From NCBI RefSeq assembly GCF_019649055.1, contig NW_026570244.1:372001-436000 (forward strand): a stretch of DNA of 64,000 nt, given 5' to 3'. This document shows positions 12,692-23,573 of this stretch, piece by piece. The position numbers and the translations under genes are program-made. The notes beneath the pieces were generated by a model. The model did not search any database and was not told the origin of the DNA. It was given only the letters and a program-made list of their open reading frames with translations. Source of the DNA: Paramacrobiotus metropolitanus. Taxonomy: Eukaryota; Tardigrada; Eutardigrada; Parachela; Macrobiotidae. How positions within the stretch are numbered: the first letter of the stretch is position 1; the number at the start of each line of letters is the position of its first letter.

Positions 12692-13314
12692 AAGATTATG
12701 AAGGTGCGAACGGCCTCCCACTCCTCGGGACACATGAGAGTGCGCACCCAGCGCGCGTGCACCGCCGTGACCTTTTCCCGCATCTCGTCCGTGATAGGCG
12801 GGAAGTGGGCGTTCAGCGCCTGCATGAAGCGCGCCGACATCTGTTCTCGGCCTTCGCTGCATTTGAGAAGCAGCTGCGGAATGGTGACTCGCAACTGCTC
12901 ACTTGGTAGCTGGTAGCTGGTCCGGTCGCCGACGGTCCAGTTGATCAAAAAATCATTTTAGAGAGGCTCTTATAATGCATTGCAGGCTGGACTGCCGGGT
13001 GCTTGCCAAACCCTCCTGCGGACCGAGGGTGAATGTAAATCGGTTTGTCGCAAGTGTGGTCTTTGAAAGCAATGACTCGCAGATCATACTGACTGCCTCG
13101 AAGCCAGGGCAACAGCAAAACGAAGTGTTTTGGAAGGAGGACTGGCAGAAAGGTCAGAGTGAGGGTGGCGGATGTGATAGAGCGGCTCATGAGAGCGGCC
13201 GCTTTGAAGCAGTTGTCCGTATCGGCTTGCAGGTGACAACAGCTTTCGAAAGAGATGCTGACGTGCTCCGCCATGCGGGCGTCGCTCAGCAATAACTGCC
13301 ACAACGCGCAGACC
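12692..13314 (-). CDS. Long exon of the unidentified gene, one-base frame break
   Basis: Acceptor GCGACAG at 13314, donor CTT|GTGAGT at 12692. It encodes LCQLLLSDARM-like sequence, then a hydrophobic stretch (LTFLPVLLPKHFVLLLPWL), and after a frame break in T6 near 12950 it encodes VTIPQLLLKCSEG and EEWEAVRTF. The length is 623 bp, whereas flanking phases require a multiple of three. A short intron across the break is an alternative reading. Confidence 0.5.
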
Positions 13315-13556
13315 CTGTCGCAACAGTCACCACCATCAGGCATCAGTCACGTGCGAGAGGCTTAATTATCTCTGAGCATGGAGTATGTTAATGATGGACG
13401 ACGTCAGTAATACTCATCTGAGCTTTATCGACAATAGCCAGTATACATAACAACATGCCTGCGCTGATTTACACTAATAAAAATGATCGAATTTAAACAT
13501 TAAAAAAGCATCCAAAATCGTTATAGCCACGTTAGTAATTAATTAATTAGTGTTAC

Positions 13557-13668
13557 CATTTGGCCCTCATTCGGGAATGCACATCCAGATGTGCCATGAT
13601 GTCACTCTGCATCCACGCCGGCAAATGACCGATTCCCGCAGACGGCCGCTCAGCACCGCTTTCCACGT
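13557..13668 (-). CDS. Internal exon of the unidentified gene
   Basis: 112 bp bounded by GCTGCAG (acceptor) and AAATG|GTAACAC (donor). Phase 1 in, phase 2 out, open throughout. It encodes a peptide with GHLPAWMQSDIMAHLDVH. Confidence 0.55.
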
Positions 13669-13749
13669 CTGCAGCAACATTAAAAGCGTTTCTCACTAAA
13701 CTGCGACAAATTAATCATACTATTGCAGTAGAGGCCTGAAGCTACTAAC

Positions 13750-14152
13750 CGGCATCCGGTGGGCGGGCGTCTTGCAATCTAATCGGCGGCAGACTATCCC
13801 GGCTTTTTAAATGGGTCCGCAGTACTTCGGCCAACGTGGTCTCCGTCTTCTGGGCCGTTTCCGCGTCCTTTGCGAAACTGACGACGATGAACGTGCAGCC
13901 GTCCTTCTCAACGCGCATGTGGAAGCGGCAACGGTCGAAGCGATAGGACCCATTAGTTCCGTGTTGCTGTTTAAAAGCATCGCGGAGATGCTCGACGATG
14001 CGGAATTTGTCGGAGGCGTCCCTGAGGACGCTCTGCGCTTCTTCGAAGGGAATAAAGTGCCTGGTATAGAGCAGGCCGCTCTCCCGCTTCAACAACGACG
14101 GACCCGGTGGCGGCCAAATCCCGGCTAGTTGACCTTTGTGCACTATTTGATA
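13750..14152 (-). CDS. Exon copy 1 of the unidentified gene
   Basis: Same exon as 14819-15221, ending at donor GCCG|GTTAGT (13750, phase 1). It joins in frame to the next exon at 13668. It too abuts a hAT 5' end (from 14153), so its upstream part is replaced by transposon sequence. Confidence 0.55.
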
Positions 14153-14686
14153 TAGAGATGGCAACGGCTTAGCCGAGGCCGGCTAAGCCGCGGGTTAGCC
14201 GGCTATTGGCCAGCCGGCTGAGGGTTTTCGCAAGCCGTAGCCGACGTCAGGCCGGCTGCTTAAGCCGGCTCAGACTTCAGCCAGCCGCGGCTCAGCCGGC
14301 GGCCGACTCGGCTGGAGCGGCCAGCGGCTTCATTGTTGTGCGTGCCGCGGCGACGGGCATGGTGGCGCCACTGTGGCTGAATACCGAGAATGTTTCTTTT
14401 GCGCCTACTATCACTCGCGTTTAATTTCCGTACAGTTAAACCGGAGGTTGCAATAATAGTTCTGTTTCTTTCACTGAGTTCTGTCTTACACGCCATCGCA
14501 CAGGAATTCCTGAAGAAATAATCCATTTTTATGCAGTATCTGTTTCATAAATTGTTCTCACAATAACAACAAATAAAATAGTTCTTTGCCTGTTTATCTT
14601 AATCCCCGCTTGAAAATGCCTCTTGGTGGTCCAACTTTAAGAGAAGAAATTGCCCAGGATAATGCAGAAGAAGCTGCCTTGTTGGC
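14153..14686 (+). mobile_element. hAT 5'-end fragment
   Basis: Nearly identical to 15222-15760, with only short indels. It carries the terminal TAGAGATGGCAACGG and the first transposase codons, then breaks off at 14686 into unrelated sequence. It has no 3' end, so it arose by duplication or conversion, not by its own transposition. Confidence 0.9.
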
Positions 14687-14818
14687 TTCAAATAATTTCG
14701 TCACCAGCATAGGATGGTGAATGCACTCGTACAGCGTAGAATTTAGACATTTTATAGTTTATATATTTTAGCCTCTGGTCAGAAATAATCATACAGTAAC
14801 TGCCGCAATGTTACTAAC

Positions 14819-15221
14819 CGACTTCCGGTGGGCGGGCGTATCGTAATTGAACAGGCGGTAAATTATCCCGGCTTTTTAAATGCGTTTGCAGTATTTCGGC
14901 CAACGTAGTCTCCGTCTTCAGGGCCGTCTGCGCGTCCTTTGCGAAGGTGGCGACGATGAACGTGCAGCCGTCCTTCTCAACGCGCATGTGGAAGCGGCAA
15001 CGGTCGAAGCGATAGGACCCATTAGTTCCGTGTTGCTGTTTAAAAGCATCGCGGAGATGCTCGACGATGCGGAATTTGTCGGAGGCGTCCCTGAGGACGC
15101 TCTGCGCTTCTTCGAAGGGAATAAAGTGCCTGGTATAGAGCAGGCCGCTCTCCCGCTTCAACAACGACGGACCCGGTGGCGGCCAAATCCCGGCTAGTTG
15201 ACCTTTGTGCACTATTTGATA
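14819..15221 (-). CDS. Exon copy 2, truncated by hAT
   Basis: Minus-strand exon body that continues the Cys-rich exon across the hAT insertion (TSD ATTTGATA, 15214-15221). It contains YTRHFIPFEEAQSVL, FRIVEHLRDAFKQQHG and EKDGCTFIVATFAKDA, and ends at a GTCG|GTTAGT donor. Its 3' part differs from copy 1 at about one site in five; its 5' part is identical to copy 1. Confidence 0.5.
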
Positions 15222-18200
15222 TAGAGATGGCAACGGCTTAGCCGAGGCCGGCTAAGCCGCGGGTTAGCCGGCTATTGGCCAGCCGGCTGAGGGTTTTCGC
15301 AAGCCGTAGCCGACGTCAGGCCGGCTGCTTAAGCCGGCTCAGACTTCAGCCAGCCGCGGCTCAGCCGGCGGCCGACTCGGCTGGAGCGGCTTGAGCGGCT
15401 TCATTGTTGTGCGCGTGCCGCGGCGACGGGCATGGTGGCGCCACTGTGGCTGAATACCGAGAATGTTTCTTTTTGCGCCTACTATCACTCGCGTTTAATT
15501 TCCGTACAGTTAAACCGGAGGTTGCAATAATAGTTCTGTTTCTTTCACTGAGTTCTGTCTTACACGCCATCGCACAGGAATTCCTGAAGAAATAATCCAT
15601 TTTTATGCAGTATCTGTTTCATAAATTGTTCTCACAATAACAACAAATAAAATAGTTCTTTGCCTGTTTATCTTAATCCCCGCTTGAAAATGCCTCTTGG
15701 TGGTCCAACTTTAAGAGAAGAAATTGCCCAGGATAATGCAGAAGAAGCTGCCTTGTTGGCCTATCAAGCACAGCATACAGAAGACGAGCTTATGCCACCA
15801 AACACTCCAGGCTCCACCACGGAAGCAGTCCCGTCTGAATCCACCATAGCCACAGGAATTCCCGAAAAGAAGCGCCCCAGATTCCAGACCTCATCTATCT
15901 GGAATCATGTGACTAAAATCGAAGACCAGCGAAAGATATCCTGCAATTACTGCGACAAATTATTCTCCATTAATACGTCCACAGGAAATATCAATCAACA
16001 TCTGAAAGACCGCCACCCTGAGAAAACGGACCCGGAATTCAAGAAAAATGACGCTGCATCTTTCTTTAATTTACAACGAAAACCGGCTACCTTAAGTGCA
16101 GATAAATTGCGGAGAATTGATAAGCTGTTGATTCGCTGGGTTGTGATGAGCTCGCAACCGTTTTCTGTTGTCGACGAACTGGAATTCTGGTCGCTAATCC
16201 ATTCATTGAACGAGTCTTACCGACTTTGCTCTCGAAACACCCTGAAGTCGTGGATTTATGATGATTATGATCTCATGAAAGGGAAGATCTGTGACATTCT
16301 TGCAGGAATTCCAGGACGCATTTCTATTACTCTCGACATGTGGACATCCTCTCAGAACGATTCGTTTATGGCTATAACAGCGCATTTTATCGACAAGTCC
16401 TGGCATATGCGTACTGCGACATTAAGTCTGAAGTTTCTTCCAGCTGCGCAGACTGGAGCAAATTTATCTGAAGCCGTTTATGAATGTCTACAGGAATTCC
16501 AGATCACTCATCGCATTCTGGGTTATACGGGAGACGGTGGTGGGAATGTGCGTACATGCTTTGAAACGCTGAAGGAACTCCTTGTGACAGATCGTATTGC
16601 GAAGGGCAAAAGCACGGATGGTACGGAATGCGGATGAAAGTATTAATAATTAAATTCGATATTTTTTTAGTTAAATGATACATACACATATAACTGCGCG
16701 ACCAGGTTTGATAATAATCACATTATTTTATTTGCATATTGAATTCTAATTTCTGCTACGCTATATTTGTTATTTTTATTTTCGGAACTTTTAGCTTTGG
16801 AATTTCGCATACGTTGTATTTGCCACTGCCTGCATTTAACAGCAGAAATTGCGCTGGAGAAGCAGAAGGCTCTAATCCAGAAAATTAAAAACATCCGCAC
16901 GTTCCTTAAGAGCCCAAAAGCCAAGCGGGAATTCCTGAAGTTTATTAACGCAGCAAATATGAAGTTTCCTTCCGATGTCCCTACTCGGTGGTACAGCACA
17001 AAGAATATGCTTCAAGGTGAATAATCGTAGATTTATTCGTCAAGTCACAAAATTTACCATATTCAGATTTCAGAACTTAATGCTACTGTTAGTGTGATGA
17101 AATTTTGTGTGTTAGGTGCTTACAATAAACGAGAAAAGCTTGTGCAGTTTGTGGCTTCACAAAAGGGAGCCGTTCGAAACAACATTATCGGCAGTGACGA
17201 GTGGACAGTCGTTAAGCACCTGCTGGATATTCTGCAGCCGTTTGAAGATGCGACGACTGAATGTTCCGGGAATTCCTATCCTACTCTAAATTTAGCTGTT
17301 CAAGCTGTGCTGGATATTAATGTGCATTTGGAAAAGATTTGCAAGGACCTGTCAAAAGTAATTAACGTAATTGCGGAGTTAGTGCCAAATTTAAATGTAA
17401 TAAAATTTTAATAATCATTAGTAATTACGTACCTACCGCTTTTTCCATTGCTTTGCGTTCTTACAGCCTCAGTGGGTGCGAGACACTGCGAAAGATATGA
17501 AGCAGAAATGGGGCTCAATTGTGTCCACCGACTAGTCTAATACTGAAATGCTGATTGGTGCCGTGCTCGATCCTGGCTTAAAACTTACGGGAATTCCAGA
17601 AGATCTCCGTGATTTAGCAGTTGACGCGTTGCGGAAATTGTACGAAGACGATCAAGCGTTAACTGAACAATGCGAAAGCGCATCTTCTCAGCCAGGAATT
17701 CCAGTAAATCGTGACAAGCTGACTGCACGGGAAAAAAAGATTCAGTTGTCTTTGGCTAATTCTTCGGCCCGGAACGAAGTTGACGATTATCTAAAACTGC
17801 CTCCAGTTGACTCACCGGTTTTAGATTTTTGGAGAGCCCACGAAAAGAGCTATCCTATTTTGAGCAAAATTGCACGAGACTTTCTTGCTGTGCAGGGGTC
17901 TTCCGTACAGTCTGAGCGGGAGTTCTCTAAGTCGGGTAATGTAATTACTGATATACGCAACCGTTTGGGAGCCAGAGCGGCTAACGCCAGTTTGTGCCTT
18001 AAGAGCTGGTATAGAATTGTTGACGCGCTTGCTGTTATAGAACTGTGAATTTAATAAACGACTCAGTAGTCGTGCGTTGCAGTATTATAAGATTCAAAAC
18101 TAAAAATCAATTTTAAAATCAATTTTTGCCCGCTAAAGCAAACGGCTTAGCCGGCCGCCGGCCGGCTAAGCCGGCTGAAAATTGGTCAGCCGCTCCATCC

Positions 18201-18296
18201 GGCTGAGACTTCCAGCCGCGTTGCGTTAGCCGGCTAAGGGCATCAGCCGGCCGTCAGCCGAAAGGTCAGCCGTTTAGCCGGCCGTTGCCATTTCTA
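15222..18296 (+). mobile_element. hAT DNA transposon, complete, with 8-bp target duplication
   Basis: 3075 bp between two copies of ATTTGATA (15214-15221 and 18297-18304). Termini are TAGAGATGGCAACGGC and, inverted, TAGAAATGGCAACGGC, with long GC-rich subterminal regions rich in AGCCGGCTAAGCC-like motifs (15222-15400, 18140-18296). The 8-bp duplication and the terminal consensus are those of hAT. It carries a transposase gene with one stop codon, so this copy is probably inactive or was recently active. Confidence 0.95.
15690..18048 (+). pseudogene. hAT transposase, four exons, one in-frame stop
   Basis: Starts at ATG 15690. Exons 15690-16620, 16795-17016, 17074-17357 and 17467-18048 join with matching phases (1, 1, 0) across GT-AG introns of 174, 57 and 109 bp. 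Parts in order: a BED-type zinc finger (CNYC ... HLKDRH, ~15942-16016), the RNase-H-like core with SITLDMWTS and GYTGDGGGNV, a conserved CHCLHL, and the C-terminal hATC dimerisation region (SVQSEREFSKSGN, ~17900-17940). A TAG at 17533-17535, in the exon joined to QWVRDTAKDMKQKWG, is the only break seen. The usual DNAxN motif reads DGGGN here. It catalyses cut-and-paste transposition in active relatives. Confidence 0.9.
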
Positions 18297-18921
18297 ATTT
18301 GATAACATTCGTTCGGCTGGTGTTCTGGACAGATGTGGTGTGCTTGACATTTGCCGCATTTTTGATCCAGTTGCGTTGTGACGTCGAACATTTGACAGGA
18401 TTTGCCACAACCAGTAAGATGACTCCGCCAGGTGGCGCGTCGGAAGCAGAACGGTCCGCCAGCTACGTCACGCAGCGCCACATGACATTTTTGGTTGCCG
18501 TTGGGGTGGCTGCACCGCTCTCCCAGTAGAAGGGCAGCGGCCAGACCCTGCCCATGTGGATCCACGCGGGCGGGTTCGTTGGGGAGTTGAAGTTGAAGTG
18601 GGCGTGGTTGAAGTTGTTGTGGGCGGGGTTAAGTTCAAGGTCTTGAATGTATCCCAGCCACCACGTTTTCTTGCCTTTCTTCACCGCCACCGTGTTCAGG
18701 TAGTTCATCGAATTATCCTCCGCCAAGAGCGGCCGATACAGCCCCATTTCGGGTTGATTCATTTGTCGACCTGCAACAGCCAGGCGTTCTACTTTGCATT
18801 TTGCCGCTGCACAAAAACGCCAATTTTGGTCGCGTGTTATACTTTGCACAGAAAATCTTCCTTCAACGTATTTCGTTGTTTGATTAGTAGAAACCACTTC
18901 TACGTCGGAGATAAGCACGTC
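18297..18921 (-). CDS. Exon of the unidentified gene: WWLGY motif and Cys-rich part
   Basis: The exon opens after a GAGCGTAG acceptor (18921). It encodes LISDVEVV..., KKTWWLGYIQDL and WIHMGRVWPLPFYW. After a two-base excess near 18530 it continues in another frame as a cysteine-rich segment (TGCGKSCQMF, KCGKCQAHHICPEH), up to ECYQI at the hAT insertion point. The target duplication ATTTGATA at 18297-18304 is its last sequence before the transposon. Confidence 0.5.
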
Positions 18922-19118
18922 TACGCTCTCTTAACAGACATGTTGGTTCTCTAATCGCGCCGAAAACATGCCGACAAAGTGCAAACACTCCCTGGAAATA
19001 CCTTACGAATAGATTTTACTTATAAATTCTTCTTAATATCCTTTCGCAAAGGCATCGTACTATTGTGCTGGAGTTTGGTGTTCAGGGTGTTTAAATTTTT
19101 TAATTCCTATTGTAGACC

Positions 19119-19135
19119 CCGCGCAAATTGCGCGG
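19119..19135 (-). mobile_element. Second Helitron-like hairpin
   Basis: The same 17-base hairpin as at 8933-8949 (CCGCGCAATTTGCGCGG on the minus strand), followed by GGTCTACAATAGG instead of a clean CTAG. Probably a decayed 3' end of the same family. The surroundings, 18925-21050, show no gene. Confidence 0.35.
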
Positions 19136-19139
19136 AATA

Positions 19140-21050
19140 TAGCAGCGATGGATGAATCGTAAATTAAAGCAAAACTCAAAGAGACAGACAGGTACTTACA
19201 TATAGATATATGCCGTATATCTACGCATCTGTATCTCCTTAACTTTTATCATCGAAACGTAAAATTTTCCTTCACAGAGAAATACTTCTGGCAACTTAGT
19301 AGTCAGTGTCTAGCTCTTTTAAATTACAACCTGTGTGAATATTTTCCCGTCCCGTAGATTGTACAGCTTACAGAAGTGCACTTACACTTGCATGTGCATT
19401 TACAGATAGGGTTAGAAGCCTGAGATAAAAACTTGGGAAATAACGAAAGCTCTTTCCCCCGAAAACAGCTCCTTTCTCTTCACGTTTGAACTTCACCGGT
19501 AGCACCAGTTCAGTTTTTCCAGATCATCCATTAAGAGAATTTATTCAACTATAAAGTAGCAGCTTTGAATTTATTAAAAGTTTTGCAGTTTTTTGTTTCA
19601 CTTTATTATTTCCAAGCATTGTTCGCTTTTCAGATATCTGCCTTCCTTATAATTTAAGACGGCTCAGCCAAATCCCGCTGGTGCCCTTGTCGATACAATT
19701 ATCAATAGGAATACATAATATTTTTCCATAAGGCATAATGCTTTGTATCAAGAACACAACAGTGAAATTACTAATAAGTAGACAAAAGTAGCTAAGCACC
19801 TAGAAATTCATGTGTTAAATTTCATTGCCAATTAAACTGTTTAATTTTTGTCAAAACTGCCTTCAAGTCAAATACTGTTACTCAAATCGTCTCGGTTGCT
19901 AAACTTGATACTCCGCGGGCTTCAGTCTTGTTGCAGCTCGGCGCTTTTTGTGGCTCGCCTTTATTACAAACTGATATATTACTTGGAGTTTCACAAAACT
20001 TATCGTAAATGTGGCATATGGCTTATATTAATTGCATCCATTCAATCAACTCCGTCGGCCACGCTAATCAGTATTTTCTGTTTATTCTGCTTAACGAAAG
20101 ACATTTAATTGGTTATACGTTGGTAATTTTTGCATAAAGTGCACATTTCCGTATTGTTACACGATTGACGATTTACAAAGTTAGTACTTCCCTTTTTGCT
20201 CAGTGTCAAACGCACTGAATAATTTCGGAAGAAAAAAGCTTTTATGAAGGCCACTTCGTGCGGTGGTGTGCCGTAGCGAGATACGGTTAATATTTTGGGG
20301 CCGAGGCCTTAGTGTGCTTCACTATTTAGATTTAGCAAAAACATTCGTACCCGCCCAAAGGAGCGCAGCAACTTTAAAACTGGAACCCGCGCTGCGTAGG
20401 ACAGCAACTTCAAAAACTGGGTTTTGGAAATATGAACCTCGACTGTTCCGTAGACTTTTTAATCAGACTTTCTTGTCAAATCCTGATATTCCTCTATAAC
20501 CATGCTTTAGAGGTAAAATCTATAAATTCAGGGCTTTCGAGTGATTCATACCCATTAAAATTTCATCCATTGTACCTTTTAGGTGATTTATCAAAAATCG
20601 ACATATTCTTTTGGCAGTGGTGGGGTGATCGTTTTGTAGTGGTGGGTTCTCCACTTTTCCCATAGACTTTGCATGCTAAGGTTTTTTTGAACTTTTCTTT
20701 TAAACCTAACGTTTGTTTCAAAAACAGACCTCTGATGGCAAATATAGAAACTTAGGGCTATCGAATGATATATAGCCATCAAAGTTTGGTTCAGTGTAGG
20801 GTCCTGGCGAACTGTATGGAAATGGAATTTTGAAAGTCTTATTCTTTTAATATATAGAGAAGAGATGGAATTCAAATCCTACTCGGTACCTAGGACTGGA
20901 AAAGGTTGCGTAAATGCGCCCACAAAACTGTTGTAAAATAATTTCTAAAATAACAACAAAATAACATGCTTGAAAATAGCTTGACCGGTAAAGGTTAGGG
21001 CGGCGCCAAACAAGAATTAAACTGTTTTGGTTCCAGAATTATTAACAAAA
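19140..21050. other. No gene recognised
   Basis: AT-rich sequence without convincing reading frames, splice-flanked exons or named repeats. Confidence 0.4.
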
Positions 21051-21061
21051 TAAGTACTTAA

Positions 21062-21706
21062 GGGAAGTGGCTCGGTACATGGCACCAAAATCGTGTACAT
21101 GCACGAAATATTTCCTTTCCGCACTCCCAAACCCTTTTTTTTTGTTTTATGACATTTTGTAGCCAGATGATTTGTACATATACACAGGGGAGAAAACCGT
21201 TTGTGCGCGCAACATCCGGTTCGGGAGTTATGGCTCTTAGAAAATTCCAAAAAGTTTAAATGCATTCAGGTGTACCAAAAGTCTCATTGTGGACCGATCT
21301 CCTTCAAATTTTGCACGTTTTTACACCGATCCACTGTTCTAGCATGTTTTTCAAATTTTAAAGTGAATTTCAAAAAATTTAAAATTCATTTTAAAATTTA
21401 AAAAAATCATGGTACTCTGGATCGGTGTAAAAACGATCTTCTTGGTAATGCATTTACGTGCAAATTTGAAGGAGATCGGTCCATAATGAGACTTTGGTAC
21501 ACCTGAATGCATTTAAACTTTTGGAATTTCCTAACAGCCATAACTCCCGAACCGGATGTTGAGCGCAAACGGTTTTCTGCCTGTGTATACAAATCATCTG
21601 GCTACAAAAATGTCATAAAAATAAAAGAAAAAGGGTTTGGGAGTGCGCAAAGTGAAAAGATTTCGTGCATGTACTGATTTTGGTACCATGTACCGGGCCA
21701 CTTCAT
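21062..21706. mobile_element. Palindromic MITE (copy 2), near-perfect inverted arms
   Basis: Two ~300-bp arms in inverted orientation meet in a ~70-bp AT-rich centre near 21400. Outer ends read AAGTGGCTCGGTACATGG and, inverted, AAGTGGCCCGGTACATGG. Inner blocks (ATCCGGTTCGGGAGTTATGG, GGAGATCGGTCC-type) match over most of the length. It has no coding capacity and would form a long hairpin if transcribed. Confidence 0.85.
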
Positions 21707-21709
21707 AAG

Positions 21710-22660
21710 AAGCGCCCCGTAAGTACATAACATTTATTAAGTACTTAACATTTCCTCCCCGTAAACTCGCTCGTAAAAATTTTTTTTTTGATTTTATGGA
21801 CAGTGACCGCTTCCTCTTGTCCAACACCGGTTAATCCTTTTATAAAGTAAACAAGTTTCACGGTTTAGAGCATGCGATTAATAACAAGATACATAACTGC
21901 TGCGGTTTAAAAAAAACCAGATACATAACTGCTGAAAAGTGAAAACTAATAAGGAAACAGACTTTACAACGCGGAAATTCTCTACTTCTTCCCACCTTAG
22001 CCGAAAAAGATCGGATGGCTGGCATTTATTAGCAATTCTGCACTCCCTCGGAAAAAGGTGTACATTGTTATCAGGGAACGAAGTAAACAGCTGCAGCCAC
22101 CATATAGATAGTTAGTCGCGGAGCAATTAAAACTTACGATTTACAAGAAAATCGTGGGGCAAAAGGTCAGCGTGCCTTCCAGCTGGCTGCTGGCCGGGAT
22201 GTGATGGAGACGGTAGTCCTTGCAACAGGCCGGGCTAATGCACTAACAGAGACACCGTTTCCATTTACTGTTCAATCGGAATCAGTTAAGGGGATCACTA
22301 GCCGTAGAAAGCGGGTTTGGGAAAACGGGAACGGTTTGACGATTGCCAGATAAATGTTTTCACAATTTTGACTGGTCGCAGAGAGGATTTAGCTACACAA
22401 TGGTGTGACGCGATACCGCAGGATATAGTCTCATCGGGTACAAAAACACAGCCGTACTTTGCAATAGCTTTATTCGGCTGGTTGTTTCGAAAACGGCTCG
22501 GTTTACATGTTCAGCAATGCATTAATCAGGTGACAGACAGAACATTCTGTGCAAAGTACGGTAATTCATTCACGCAGAGTTACAATGGAGGCTATAACAC
22601 TGCAACAGACAGATCGTATGCAGCAGCTCGCAAACGCGAGCGCCAGCTTGATTTTAACGC
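21710..22660. other. No gene recognised
   Basis: Intergenic-looking sequence between two MITEs. No supported feature. Confidence 0.35.
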
Positions 22661-22666
22661 GCAATG

Positions 22667-22903
22667 GCGCTTGTAGCCGGCAGATATGTTGGCCTGTTGA
22701 CTGTTGGCGAGCCCGGCAGGAAAGTGGTTTCTCTCCCATAAATCTGCCGAAGTGCACCCACAATTCTGCCGACCCAACCCTATGCATTGCCTATGGGAAC
22801 TCCAATAGATCAGCCGAACCGGTGCAGCAGTGAAATTTGATACTTTTGTTGAGTGCGTATCGGCAATAGCACGGCCGGCATATCTGCCGGCTACAGGCGC
22901 TAA
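22667..22903. mobile_element. Short MITE with ~28-bp terminal inverted repeats
   Basis: TGTAGCCGGCAGATATG at the left (22672 on) is matched inverted at the right (22879-22896). The match extends to GCGC(T/C)TGTAGCCGGCAGATATG followed by (T/C)(T/C)GGCC. The interior is ~180 bp with no reading frame. Target duplication not resolved. Confidence 0.75.
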
Positions 22904-23101
22904 CCGGCTCGGGCAGAGCAAGACGTTCAACAGAACCAGACTAAGAGAATTCTAAACAGGTAGGTAGCAAGCACATCTCTAGGGAAGGCGCTAATCCTCT
23001 GCTTCGACTGATCTCCCTCCCTGTCTCCTTCCATTTGGCACGATTGGTGCTGCGGACATCACAGGCCTTTCAGTCCAAGCCGTTACTGAGTAGCCAGGGT
23101 G

Positions 23102-23102
<1 letters not shown>

Positions 23103-23178
<76 letters not shown>

Positions 23179-23354
23179 GTATTAGTATTAGTATTAGTAT
23201 TAGTATTAGTATTAGTATTAGTATTAGTATTAGTATTAGTATTAGTAGTATTAGTATTAGTATTAGTATTAGTATTAGTATTAGTATTGTATTAGTATTA
23301 ATTGCATTAGTATTAGTATTAGTATTAGTATTAGTATTATTATTATTATTATTG

Positions 23355-23401
<47 letters not shown>
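23103..23401. repeat. (ATT)n / (AGTATT)n microsatellite, ~300 bp
   Basis: About 25 ATT units, then a long run of the hexamer AGTATT with a few imperfect units, then ATT again. It lies directly at the 3' end of the minus-strand LINE. On that strand it begins as TAATAATAA, the kind of trinucleotide tail some APE-type LINEs carry. Confidence 0.95.
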
Positions 23402-23403
<2 letters not shown>

Positions 23404-23573
23404 ATCAGGAGCAGACAACCCGCTAAACGGGACTTCAATGTCTGGTCGGTAAAAACTAAACAAAAAGGCAATTGCTAAGACAGATCAACAGTTCGGAGAG
23501 CAAATTTGAAAAATCCCACCATCAACACTGAGTATCTGCATGTTATGTTTCCGTATGCGCTCAAAAATGTTCT

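Larger units (their letters stand above)
13742..15760. repeat. Tandem duplication of host exon plus hAT 5' end
   Basis: 13742-14686 is repeated at 14811-15760, offset by ~1070 bp. Each unit holds the host exon and the first ~535 bp of the hAT element. In the first unit the hAT sequence stops at 14686; in the second it continues as the complete element. Between the units, 14687-14810 holds intron-like sequence partly similar to that flanking copy 1. Confidence 0.9.
12469..18921 (-). pseudogene. Unidentified multi-exon gene, broken by frameshifts and a hAT insertion
   Basis: At least five exons are supported by splice signals and agreeing phases. They are 18921 to 18297; 15221 to 14819 (its paralogous copy is 14152 to 13750); 13668-13557; 13314-12692; and 12613-12469 with a TAA stop. 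From the copy-1 exon the chain joins at phase 1, phase 2, phase 2 without a stop at the joins. Three breaks are seen. The first is an extra AG in GAGAG near 18530. The second is a hAT transposon inside an exon, between codons that read YQI and VHKG. The third is a missing base (or two extra) in a T6 run near 12950. The product has a WWLGY motif and a following WIHMGRVWPLP motif, recalling Tudor/Agenet-type folds such as in FMRP, then a Cys-rich stretch (CGKSC, KCGKCQAHHIC). I do not recognise the family; the Tudor idea is a guess. Confidence 0.55.

Noticed and set aside
13811-15197. Plus-strand 105-codon frames in both host-exon copies
   Set aside because: Antisense shadows of the minus-strand exon, which has matching splice phases.
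23035-23463. Reading frames encoding poly-Ile and Val-Leu repeats
   Set aside because: Pure product of the ATT/AGTATT microsatellite.
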